A stretch of DNA of 54,274 bases, taken from positions 1 through 54,274 of the forward strand of contig NZ_JARKIN010000003.1 in the NCBI RefSeq assembly GCF_029351045.1, given 5' to 3'. Origin of the DNA: Streptomyces sp. WMMB303 (GTDB lineage Bacteria; Actinomycetota; Actinomycetes; Streptomycetales; Streptomycetaceae). Both the position numbers and the translations under genes were made by a program. Below, piece after piece: positions 24,705 to 31,475 of this stretch; the first letter of the stretch is position 1, and each line of letters starts with the position of its first letter. The notes beneath the pieces are model-generated. The model searched no databases. It saw only the letters and a program-made list of their open reading frames with translations, and was not told the origin of the DNA.

Positions 24705-25496
24705 TCAGTGGTCGTCGTCACCACTCCCGTAGCCTTCGCCGAGTCGAGCACTCGCATGGCGTCGGATGGAGTAGCCGATCTCGAATTCCTCGGCGCTCAT
24801 CCTGGTGTCGTTCAGCTCGACAACCTCGCCGTTGGAGCTGGTCGTGACTCGCACGACGCGCAGCAGCGGAACGCCAACGTCGGCTGGGAGGTCCAATGCC
24901 TCCGCCTCTTCGGGCGAGGGCATGCGGGCGGAGACACCTTCGCTCCAGCGGAGGGGACGATGGCCCATCTCCTCCAGGCGGTCGTAGATTCCTCCGGGGC
25001 CTGTGTCGGCCTCTGCGAGTCGAGTTCCTCGAGCGAGTTCAGCCGGCAGGTAGCTGGTGGCCAACTGCTTCGGCTTCCTGCTCTCGGGGTCGCCCATCAC
25101 GCGGTCACGAACGAGGACTTCGGATCCGGTGGGGATGGACATGAGGACAGCGAGATCGACCGGCACGATGCCCCAACGCAGGGTGGGAGGCTCCAAGGCC
25201 ACCCACGGTTGGGCAGTCGGGTCGAAGTAGTAGCCGATCTCATCGCGGAAGACCTGGCGGGAGCGCGTGATGCGCCGCTTCTCATGGCGTTCTCGCACGA
25301 TGGTTCCTCTGCGGCGCACCGCGACGACCAGACCCTCTTGCTCCAGGAGCGAGATGGCGCTTCGCACGGTCTGGTAGCCAGCGCCGTACTGGGCTTGGAG
25401 CTCGGTGAGCATCGGCAGCTTGTCGCCCGGCGCGAATCGCCCCTCGCCGATCTGCTGTCGCAGGTCAGCGGCGATGTCGCGATACGAGACGGGCAT
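24705..25496 (-). CDS. GntR-family regulator (HutC type, UTRA domain)
   Basis: 263 residues. ATG 25496 with AAGGTGG upstream. The winged helix at about 5-75 reads YRDIAADLRQQIGEGRFAPGDKLP, LTELQAQYGAGYQTVRSAI, LLEQEGLVVAVRRRGTIV; the UTRA ligand-binding domain follows (about 95-245). Proteins of this kind repress transfer and spread genes on Streptomyces conjugative elements (KorSA/KorA-type role). Between it and the transfer operon lie three copies of AGGGCTA-type half-sites, including a 15-base-arm inverted repeat, its likely operators. Confidence 0.87.
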   Translation of the reverse strand: MPVSYRDIAADLRQQIGEGRFAPGDKLPMLTELQAQYGAGYQTVRSAISLLEQEGLVVAVRRRGTIVRERHEKRRITRSRQVFRDEIGYYFDPTAQPWVALEPPTLRWGIVPVDLAVLMSIPTGSEVLVRDRVMGDPESRKPKQLATSYLPAELARGTRLAEADTGPGGIYDRLEEMGHRPLRWSEGVSARMPSPEEAEALDLPADVGVPLLRVVRVTTSSNGEVVELNDTRMSAEEFEIGYSIRRHASARLGEGYGSGDDDH

Positions 25497-25529
25497 CGGA
25501 GCCACCTTTCAGAGTGCTACGGGGATCTG

Positions 25530-25649
25530 ATTCTAGGGCTAGCTCTATCAGGCGGCGATGGGCAAGCACAACCGATCGACACGAATAGGGCTATCGCTAT
25601 TGACGCGGTGGCCCGACATGGTCTCTACTGGGCGATAGCGATAGCCCTA
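25530..25649. promoter_or_regulatory. GntR operator region with 15-base-arm inverted repeat
   Basis: TAGGGCTATCGCTAT (25586-25600) and its exact complement (25635-25649) flank a TTGACG -35-like box (25600) and TCTACT (25624). A further TAGGGCTAGCTCTA lies at about 25533 next to TAGAAT on the minus strand, over the presumed regulator promoter. Each arm carries its own ATAGCGATAG/CTATCGCTAT dyad half, fitting dimeric GntR proteins on both divergent promoters. Confidence 0.7.
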
Positions 25650-25708
25650 ACGTTCCGTTGAGCAGGGGTTACGCCCCTCGGCACCACCGCAAGACCGCAG
25701 TAGTCGTC

Positions 25709-25878
25709 CGCCCTTCGGGGCGGCCGGGGTAGCCCTCAGCTCGCTGAGGGCACGTCATCAGGCGAGCTGAGGACGCGAGAGCACCATCGAACTCCCCCGG
25801 AGCCTGACGGCCGCGACGAATGCATGCACGTCGCAGCGCTGTGAGCTGTCTGTCCTCCAGGCCCTGCCTGGCCTGGAG
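25709..25878 (+). promoter_or_regulatory. Three leader hairpins before the transfer operon
   Basis: CCGCCC TTCG GGGCGG (25709-25724), GCCCTCAG CTCG CTGAGGGC (about 25732-25751) and CTCCAGGCC, six bases, GGCCTGGAG (25855-25878). The first two carry stable tetraloop-like turns. They lie in the long leader between the operator promoter and the first gene at 25929. Confidence 0.55.
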
Positions 25879-25928
25879 GGCGGAGAGAGCATCGCGATCC
25901 GCGCCCCCGCCACTCCGTAGGAGTTCAG

Positions 25929-26519
25929 ATGTCTGCTTCGCCCCTCGAGCGCACCGCCCGCCCCCGCCGCAGCCGGACCCGCTCCCGCACCGTCAACGCC
26001 CGCCCGGCGCTGGCCCTCTCCACTCTCAAGCCCCACCAGTACGACCTGCATCCCGCCTGCGCTTCGCTGGTCTGCCCCGACTGCAAAACGTGGGTACCGA
26101 TCACCGGCCTCCAGACCAAGAAGCCCAAGGTTGTGCCGCACGACACCGGCCGTGCGGGCAAGGACGCCGCCGCCCGCTGCCGCCTGGGCAGCAACCGCCT
26201 GGTCACGGTCGACGTCACGGCCCGGATGTGGCAGGAGCGCCTGGCGGACGGCCACGCGGAGACCAGCCACCAGCGCCCGAGCCGCGTCACACGCAAGCCG
26301 CGAACGGCGCCGGCGCCCGCTGTCGCTCAGATCGCCGCCCGGAAGACGAGCAGCGAGCCCGGCGACGGCCGCCCGACGTGGCTGGTCCGCGAGATGGGCT
26401 GGGCATCGACCGCAGCGGCGGTCCGCGACACCGACACCCGGCGCGCGCAGCTGCCCGACGGTGAGGCGCCGACGGAAGGCCCGCAGCTTCCCATCGAACC
26501 TGTCCGCATCACAGCCTGA
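25929..26519 (+). CDS. Hypothetical basic protein with cysteine motif
   Basis: 196 residues. The basic N-terminus (TARPRRSRTRSRTV) precedes a conserved-looking core: LHPACASLVCPDCKTWVPITG, VPHDTGRAGKDAAARCRLGSNRLVTVD. Two CxxC-like cysteines, a third and a fourth could bind zinc. First gene of the transfer/spread block under the GntR operator. Similar first genes occur in other Streptomyces transfer regions without an assigned role; nucleic-acid binding is likely. Confidence 0.75.
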   Translation: MSASPLERTARPRRSRTRSRTVNARPALALSTLKPHQYDLHPACASLVCPDCKTWVPITGLQTKKPKVVPHDTGRAGKDAAARCRLGSNRLVTVDVTARMWQERLADGHAETSHQRPSRVTRKPRTAPAPAVAQIAARKTSSEPGDGRPTWLVREMGWASTAAAVRDTDTRRAQLPDGEAPTEGPQLPIEPVRITA

Positions 26520-26554
26520 CCAGCAATCAACCAGCCCGGCTCTCTGGAGGAGAC

Positions 26555-26647
26555 ATGCCGTTCCTGCTGACTCTTGCGCTCTTGTCACCGCTCCTGTTCC
26601 TGACGCTGGTGGTGCTCTTCAAGCGCCCCGCCGCGCCTCGCCGCTGA
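26555..26647 (+). CDS. 30-residue single-span membrane peptide
   Basis: MPFLLTLALLSPLLFLTLVV then LFKRPAAPRR. Strong GGAGGAGAC ribosome site right before the ATG. One hydrophobic helix with a basic cytoplasmic end. It resembles the very small Spd proteins of Streptomyces plasmids, which help plasmid spread within mycelium; that link is inferred from size and position. Confidence 0.6.
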   Translation: MPFLLTLALLSPLLFLTLVVLFKRPAAPRR

Positions 26648-26661
26648 CCCTGGACGAGCGA

Positions 26662-26704
26662 CCACGGCCCCGGCCACCCCGCAGAGGGGTGGCCGGGGCC
26701 GTGG
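26662..26704 (+). terminator. Perfect 19-base-pair hairpin
   Basis: CCACGGCCCCGGCCACCCC, five bases, exact complement. It separates the first two genes from the following small-gene group. No T-run, as is common in actinobacteria. Confidence 0.65.
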
Positions 26705-26824
26705 GCTGTTCGTACGAGGTACAGCAGCCGAGTTCCGGCCCGCCAGGCCGGAAGAACAAGCGCGGCGCCCCGGAGATGCACCTCCGAAGCGCCGCATCAC
26801 ACCAGGAAACCGCGGAGGAAACCT

Positions 26825-27100
26825 GTGCTGTCCATGATGTTGGCACACCCGCCCGCCCCTGTCGCGGCCGGGGACGAGACCGAGCCCGAACCCCAGCACG
26901 AACGCGACACCAGCAACCCGGACTCGATGCCGGAGCTGCCCCGTCGCCTCCCGCAGACGGGGACCGCCGCCGAGCGGCGCCTCGGCCGGCACCTCCTGGA
27001 CGCCGTGCGCGCTCAGGACGAGCGCATCCCCGCCGAGCGGCGCGTCCCACGCACCGTCGCGGAGATGCGCGCCCGCCTCGCGAGTCAGGGGGCGATCTGA
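26825..27100 (+). CDS. Small acidic hypothetical protein
   Basis: 91 residues from GTG 26825 (GGAGGAAAC upstream). Disordered acidic N-terminal half, then a helical arginine/alanine-rich half (AERRLGRHLLDAVRAQDER, TVAEMRARLASQG). The next gene's ATG overlaps its stop (TGATG). No known domain; probably a soluble partner of neighbours. Confidence 0.6.
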   Translation: MLSMMLAHPPAPVAAGDETEPEPQHERDTSNPDSMPELPRRLPQTGTAAERRLGRHLLDAVRAQDERIPAERRVPRTVAEMRARLASQGAI

Positions 27101-27213
27101 TGCGAAGCCGCATCCGCTTCCTGGCCCGCCGTCTGGGCCGCACGCAGTGGCAGTGCGCCGTCTGCCGGATCGAGGTCGACGACTACCTCACCCGCTGCCC
27201 GATCCAGCACTGA
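27100..27213 (+). CDS. 37-residue cysteine-containing protein
   Basis: MRSRIRFLARRLGRTQWQCA then VCRIEVDDYLTRCPIQH. One CxxC and a later cysteine with histidine form a possible zinc site. Coupled by one-base overlap to the gene before; GGAGGAG for the next gene lies just past its stop. Confidence 0.5.
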   Translation: MRSRIRFLARRLGRTQWQCAVCRIEVDDYLTRCPIQH

Positions 27214-27223
27214 GGAGGAGCAG

Positions 27224-27328
27224 ATGAGCATCCCCTTCGCGCTCCTCCGCGCCGATGGCGGTGAGGACGAGGACACGCGCCGCCTCAACCGCGAGATGGA
27301 GGACCCGGCCCCCGACTGGGAGCTGTAG
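27224..27328 (+). CDS. 34-residue acidic protein
   Basis: ATG 27224 follows GAGGAGGAG. Sequence MSIPFALLRADGGEDEDTRR continues to an acidic, tryptophan-containing end (DPAPDWEL). No family recognised; it sits in a run of very small genes of the transfer operon. Confidence 0.5.
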   Translation: MSIPFALLRADGGEDEDTRRLNREMEDPAPDWEL

Positions 27329-27335
27329 CCCGCAC

Positions 27336-27575
27336 GTGACCGACGACCTCATACGCAGGGCCCGCACCGCACAGCACCACGCGGCGCGGGCCCTGCGCAC
27401 ACACGGACTCACCACCCACACCCACCGCCTGCTGCATCGCGCCGCACTGCTGGCGCGCGCCGTGTGGGCCGCGGGCCACCCCGTCACCGCCCTCCACCCA
27501 CCACCCGCCGACCGGAAGGACCCCACCCCATGCACAGCGCAGCCGACCTGCAGATGCGCTACGCCACCCGCATGA
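27336..27575 (+). CDS. Possible small helical protein
   Basis: 79 residues from GTG 27336. The helical part (LIRRARTAQHHAARALRTHG, LHRAALLARAVWAAGHPV) looks natural, but the last 15 residues run through the ribosome site and start of the next gene. Its own ribosome site is weak. It may end differently or be non-coding. Confidence 0.4.
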   Translation: MTDDLIRRARTAQHHAARALRTHGLTTHTHRLLHRAALLARAVWAAGHPVTALHPPPADRKDPTPCTAQPTCRCATPPA

Positions 27576-27829
27576 AGGCGTTCGTCGCCGCCCGCCTGGG
27601 CACCGACTACCGCCTCACCACACAGCTGACCGAACAGGTCTGGGAGCGGCTGCGCTCCAGCCCGCCCAAGCTCCCCACCGGTGACGCGGAGGTGTTCAAC
27701 CGGCTCGCGCAGACGGCCCGGGAGACCATCGCCTCCCACTACCTGGCGGCACGCACCCGCTCCCAGCCGGCCACCCCTACGGCCCCTGCGCCGCTGCTGT
27801 CCACGACCCGGCTGGGGGTGGCGGCCTGA
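27530..27829 (+). CDS. Hypothetical protein
   Basis: 99 residues. GGAAGGA precedes ATG 27530. Helical: MRYATRMKAFVAARLGTDYR, TTQLTEQVWERLRSSPP, VFNRLAQTARETIASHYLAA; this resembles the amino-terminal region of short sigma-like or adaptor proteins but lacks a DNA-binding helix. Stop overlaps the next start. Confidence 0.65.
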   Translation: MHSAADLQMRYATRMKAFVAARLGTDYRLTTQLTEQVWERLRSSPPKLPTGDAEVFNRLAQTARETIASHYLAARTRSQPATPTAPAPLLSTTRLGVAA

Positions 27830-28038
27830 TGACGCACCAGACCACCACTCCCCACACGGCTCGGCAGCCGCGCGACCAGCTGCGGGAGGCGCAGGCGGTC
27901 CTTAAGTCTGCGGGTGCCCGCACCCACTCCCCCTCCGACCGGCTCGCCTTCGCCCTGGACCAGGCGCTGCTGGAGCACCCGGAGCGTCTCGCCAGGGCGG
28001 CCGACTACCCCGGCTGGATCCCCGGACGCCGCCGCTGA
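27829..28038 (+). CDS. Small hypothetical protein
   Basis: 69 residues, coupled to the previous gene by one base. The sequence REAQAVLKSAGARTHSPSDR, LALDQALLEHPERLARAADYPG is a compact helical domain. Unknown function; part of the transfer block. Confidence 0.6.
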   Translation: MTHQTTTPHTARQPRDQLREAQAVLKSAGARTHSPSDRLAFALDQALLEHPERLARAADYPGWIPGRRR

Positions 28039-28144
28039 CTGCTGCCCGATCCGCCTGCCCCGTTGCGGGCGGTGAGGGGAGCTGGACAGAACCCACTCCC
28101 ACCGACCGTGCCGGTCGGTGCACTTCGTCGAATCGGAGACACAC

Positions 28145-28699
28145 ATGTCCCCTCAAGCTCAAGCAGCTGCCCCGGCGCAGGCCGGCCTGCTGCCGCTCCC
28201 GGCCCGCCTGGAGGCCGAGGCCGCCGCGACGGCGGAGCTGCTCGCCTCCCAGCGACAGCCCTGGCGTGGTCTGTCGGGTGAGCTGGTCACCGCAGAGCAG
28301 GTGGTCACGCACCTGGCCGACACCCTGGCCCTGCTGGAGCGGGTCGGCTGGAGCGAGACCCCGCACCACAGCGGCCCGAGTCCGGTGGACGAGCTTTCGG
28401 AGACCTCCTCGGTCCGGCAGATCCTGCGCGCGGCCGTCTGGGCACTCAAGGACTTCGCCGGATCAGGCGACCAGGACGGGCCGATGACGTTCGCCTACGC
28501 CCTGCACCGGGCGGGCGACACCGACACCTGGAGCGCCACCACCACCGTGCTGGAGACGGCGCTCAAGGCCCGCACCGGCGCGCGCTACGCGAACCCGGCG
28601 TCCTGGGCGCAGCGGCGCGGTCGGACGCTGGAGGATCTGCGGGAGCTGGCCGCCGTGGCGGCCGAGGCCGCCCGCCGCACCGGCCCCCGGGAGGCGTGA
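28145..28699 (+). CDS. Hypothetical helical protein
   Basis: 184 residues from ATG 28145 (GGAGACACAC). Helices at 18-60 (ARLEAEAAATAELLASQ), 60-110 and a C-terminal coiled segment (LEDLRELAAVAAEAARR). No motif of known function; cytoplasmic. The next gene starts with its ATG sharing the last base of this stop, and GGAGG inside this gene's end serves it, so the two are translated together. Confidence 0.7.
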   Translation: MSPQAQAAAPAQAGLLPLPARLEAEAAATAELLASQRQPWRGLSGELVTAEQVVTHLADTLALLERVGWSETPHHSGPSPVDELSETSSVRQILRAAVWALKDFAGSGDQDGPMTFAYALHRAGDTDTWSATTTVLETALKARTGARYANPASWAQRRGRTLEDLRELAAVAAEAARRTGPREA

Positions 28700-28998
28700 T
28701 GACCCCGACGCAGCGCAGCTGGCGCCTGGCCGGCCAGTTCGCGGCCGCCGCCCTGGCGTTAGTGGTCGTCTGGCAGCTGACCTTCTATCCGCTGCCGTCG
28801 TGGCTGCTGGTGCTCACGGCTCTGGCCAGCAGCGTGGGGCTGATGGAGGCGGGGCAGCGGATCACCGATGCGGTGCACACCCGCACCTACCGCTGCCCCG
28901 ATCCGGCCTGCGCCCATCGCGTGACTCTCATCAACTGCCTTGCGGACGAGCACCGCAGGGAGCAGGAGAACGCCGCCGCGCACCCCTACTACCACTGA
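28699..28998 (+). CDS. Two-span membrane protein with cysteine pair
   Basis: 99 residues. Two transmembrane helices (AAAALALVVVWQLTFYPL; SWLLVLTALASSVGLMEAG) then a soluble tail with RCPDPACAHRVTLINC, three cysteines and a histidine that could hold zinc. Fits the class of small spread-related membrane proteins of Streptomyces plasmids. A hairpin terminator follows. Confidence 0.65.
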   Translation: MTPTQRSWRLAGQFAAAALALVVVWQLTFYPLPSWLLVLTALASSVGLMEAGQRITDAVHTRTYRCPDPACAHRVTLINCLADEHRREQENAAAHPYYH

Positions 28999-29005
28999 CA
29001 CACGA

Positions 29006-29041
29006 GCGCCCCGGCCAACGTCTTCAACCCGGCCGGGGCGC
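29006..29041 (+). terminator. Hairpin terminator
   Basis: GCGCCCCGGCC, 14 bases, GGCCGGGGCGC between the membrane protein and the 424-residue gene. Confidence 0.6.
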
Positions 29042-29067
29042 CCTACCCTGCGAAGGGAAACACCATC

Positions 29068-30342
29068 ATGACCGATACCACTGGCCCTGCGCCTGTGGAA
29101 CGCACGCTCACTCGCGGGCAGTCCGCGCTGCTGGTGTGCGCCACGCTGCCCATGGTCGCCTTCGGTGCCCTGGGCGGCTGGGGCACCTACACCAACATCA
29201 CCTCCGTCTTCCACCGCGGCGCGACCGCGATCGGTGTCGTGGCGGCCGGAGAGGGCGCCACGCTCGTGCTGGCGCTGGTGATGGTCGTCTTGACGATGTT
29301 CGGCCAGTCCGCGCCCGCCCCGGTGCGCATCGGACTGTGGACCCTCCCGGCCATCGCGTCCGCTGTCGGTGCCGCGGTCGCACCGACGCTGACCGAGCGG
29401 GTCGTCTTCGCGGTGACGCCGATGGCGATGTGTGTGGCCGCCGAGGGCATCGGGCTGCTGGCCCGGCGCCTGGTCATCTACCGCACCGGGGTGGACATGG
29501 AGGCCCAGCGCCGCAACGCGAAGGTGGTCCAGCAGATTGCCGTGCAGCGTGCGCTGGCCACCAATCACCCCGAGGAGGAGGCCCGCAAGGACGCTGAGCT
29601 CAAGTCGTGGAAGCTGGCGAAGAAGGTCGGCCAGGGCGATGACGGGCTGGGGGGGAACCTGATCTCCGTCCAGCGGGAGCGGATGACCGACGGCGCCGAC
29701 ACGGCACTGGCCGACATGTTCGCCTCCGCCGCCACAGGCTCCGGCACACCCGCCCTTCCCTCCGGCGCCGAGCGTGACGGCCACGGCACGGCAGGCGTCA
29801 CGCCCGCCGCCCTGGAGCGCGGGGCCGACACGGCGACCGTGACGGCCCCGGCACACCGGCACACCCCCGGCACGGGAGGCGGCACGGGTGCGGCACGGGG
29901 AGTCACGCAGACCGAGGGGCCTTCCGGCACGGTGGCCGTCACGCCCGGCGGCACACCGCCCGTGACGGGTCACACCCCCGGCGGCGTCACGGACACCGAC
30001 CCGAGCGGGGAGGCGTCACACGGGGCGCGTGCCGAGACGCTCGCCGGGCTCGCCGCCGTGGCGGGTGTGCCCACACCCGTGACGGGTGCGCAGCTGGGCG
30101 ACACGCAACTGGCCGTCGTTTTGCGGCACATGCGTCACGGGGAGGACCCGCCCCGCTCCTACCGGCAGGCCGTCGCCTGCTTCCGCGAGGAGGGCTTCGT
30201 GGGCAGCGAGAAGCGGCTGCGCAAGACCTGGGGCGCGCTGATGTCCGAGGAGGAGGAAGCCACCACCGAGGCCCGGCACGACGGCCAGGAGGACGAGGAC
30301 AGCGAGCAGGACGACGACGCCCAGGAGCCCCACAGGCCCTGA
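29068..30342 (+). CDS. Spd-like transfer membrane protein with regulatory tail
   Basis: 424 residues. Four predicted transmembrane helices in the first 140 residues (SALLVCATLPMVAFGALGGW; AIGVVAAGEGATLVLALVMV; IGLWTLPAIASAVGAAV; FAVTPMAMCVAAEGIGLLA), a charged segment, a long threonine/glycine/proline linker rich in TG and TP (about 230-330), and a C-terminal helical domain that looks like a winged helix (VVLRHMRHGEDPPRSYRQAV, GFVGSEKRLRKTWGALM) with an acidic end. This matches the layout of Spd-type proteins with a DNA-binding tail. It probably works with TraB at the septal membrane to spread plasmid DNA. Confidence 0.7.
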   Translation: MTDTTGPAPVERTLTRGQSALLVCATLPMVAFGALGGWGTYTNITSVFHRGATAIGVVAAGEGATLVLALVMVVLTMFGQSAPAPVRIGLWTLPAIASAVGAAVAPTLTERVVFAVTPMAMCVAAEGIGLLARRLVIYRTGVDMEAQRRNAKVVQQIAVQRALATNHPEEEARKDAELKSWKLAKKVGQGDDGLGGNLISVQRERMTDGADTALADMFASAATGSGTPALPSGAERDGHGTAGVTPAALERGADTATVTAPAHRHTPGTGGGTGAARGVTQTEGPSGTVAVTPGGTPPVTGHTPGGVTDTDPSGEASHGARAETLAGLAAVAGVPTPVTGAQLGDTQLAVVLRHMRHGEDPPRSYRQAVACFREEGFVGSEKRLRKTWGALMSEEEEATTEARHDGQEDEDSEQDDDAQEPHRP

Positions 30343-30367
30343 GTGCTCCGCGTCCGGCACACGCCAG

Positions 30368-30402
30368 TGACGGCCGGCCCGCAACCTGCGGGCCGGCCGT
30401 CA
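30368..30402 (+). terminator. 16-base-pair hairpin terminator
   Basis: TGACGGCCGGCCCGCA, three-base loop, exact complement, 25 bases after the stop of the membrane-protein gene. Confidence 0.7.
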
Positions 30403-30446
30403 GTGACGACTGCCGGAAGCAACCGCAGTCGAGAAACTGCAGCGCA

Positions 30447-30503
30447 GACCCGGTGCGTGACCCGGCGAGCGGCACTGCCGCAGACCCGGTGAGCAGACCC
30501 GGC
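30447..30503. repeat. Candidate clt locus: four GACCCGGY octamers
   Basis: GACCCGGT at 30447 and 30483, GACCCGGC at 30459 and 30496, all direct, spacing 12, 24 and 13. Established: the TraB of Streptomyces plasmid pSVH1 binds GACCCGGA octamers in its clt locus. A TraB homolog lies 3 kb downstream. Isolated octamers elsewhere (for example 306 and 32788) are single and mostly inside genes. Confidence 0.65.
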
Positions 30504-30554
30504 GAGCGCTGCTTCCCACCCGGAATCCGCACCTCTTGGAAGGGAGCACGGCAG

Positions 30555-30824
30555 GTGGCCGAGGACAGGCCCAGCCCGTGGGAGCAGGCGCCCGAGCGGC
30601 GCAAGAAGCTGGCGCACAAGCGGGCCGAGCGGCTGGCGCGGCGGGCCGAGTACTGGGGCAAGCGCCTCGAGGCGGCCCGCCAGATCGGGCCGGAAGCGGT
30701 CGCCTCGCTCACGTTCGACCGGGTCCGCGGCGACTTCGACCGGCTGGACGGCGAGCGTCGCGAGCGCGCCTATCTGGCGCTCGCGCAGGCCCTGAACGCG
30801 GTCCGTGAGGCGCACGCGGAGTGA
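30555..30824 (+). CDS. Small basic helical protein next to clt
   Basis: 89 residues from GTG 30555 (AGGGAG eight bases upstream). Nearly all arginine/alanine helices: RKKLAHKRAERLARRAEYWG, KRLEAARQIGPEAVASLTFD. Highly charged and likely DNA-binding or a coiled-coil adaptor. It lies between the octamer cluster and the TGTGAC array, so it may act on either; no family is recognised. Confidence 0.6.
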   Translation: MAEDRPSPWEQAPERRKKLAHKRAERLARRAEYWGKRLEAARQIGPEAVASLTFDRVRGDFDRLDGERRERAYLALAQALNAVREAHAE

Positions 30825-30834
30825 CCGGGCGGGT

Positions 30835-30876
30835 TGTGACGGGAGCTGTGACAGGCCCTGTGACAACCGCTGTGAC
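30835..30876. repeat. Four TGTGAC hexamers at exact 12-base spacing
   Basis: TGTGAC at 30835, 30847, 30859 and 30871, all direct. A looser GTGACC precedes at 30821. The spacers differ, so only the hexamer is kept, as in protein-binding arrays. Confidence 0.7.
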
Positions 30877-30993
30877 CGGCGAAACCGGCCCGACCCGTGC
30901 CCGCATGCGCAGGCGCGTACATGCGCGCGTGAGGCTACGCCGCCCGATAACTCTCCGTCAACACAATCCTGTTGGGGAAGGACACCAATTTCC

Positions 30994-31461
30994 ATGATCG
31001 AAGCAACGGTCAGCGCCGCCGCCGGCGGCGCCTGCGCCGGGTCGGCCGCGCTCCTCTACTACGCGGAGAAGCTGCCCGGTCTGAAGAAGGCCACCAACAA
31101 ACTGCACACCGACCGGGCCCAGGCCCTGCTGATCGCCACCGCTGCGGCCGCGATGGTCGCCACCCCCGCGGGCGCCTGGTGGAACCAGCAGATCAACAGC
31201 CTCAACTCCTGGGCCACCGGCCTGGTCGGCGAGTGGACCGGCCTGATCATCACCGGCGTTCCGGCGCTGTTCGTGACGCTGATGTTCGTCAACGACCTTG
31301 TCACCAGGAAGGTCGAGATGCGCACCCGCGTCCTGGGCGCGGTCCTGCCGGTGCTGGCCTCCACCATTCCCGGCCCGGTCGGCTCCGGTATCCAAAGCGT
31401 CCTGGGCTGGGTGGTCTCCACCGTCGGCAGGCTGGTCGCCGGCGCCTTCGGCATGGCCTGA
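30994..31461 (+). CDS. Multi-span membrane protein, transfer-related
   Basis: 155 residues. GGGGAAGGA precedes ATG 30994. Hydrophobic segments: AAAGGACAGSAALLYYAEKL, ALLIATAAAAMVATPAGAWW, LIITGVPALFVTLMFVNDLV, VLGAVLPVLASTIPG and VVSTVGRLVAGAFG. Size and hydrophobicity pattern fit SpdB-like proteins that form oligomeric membrane pores in Streptomyces conjugation. Followed after 14 bases by the next gene. Confidence 0.7.
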   Translation: MIEATVSAAAGGACAGSAALLYYAEKLPGLKKATNKLHTDRAQALLIATAAAAMVATPAGAWWNQQINSLNSWATGLVGEWTGLIITGVPALFVTLMFVNDLVTRKVEMRTRVLGAVLPVLASTIPGPVGSGIQSVLGWVVSTVGRLVAGAFGMA

Positions 31462-31475
31462 GAAGGGAGCACGTC

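Noticed and set aside
24536..24757. Minus-strand frame of 73 residues upstream of the HTH-kinase gene
   Set aside because: No ribosome site, overlaps the 3' end of the GntR gene, and the reading lacks a convincing domain; treated as intergenic.
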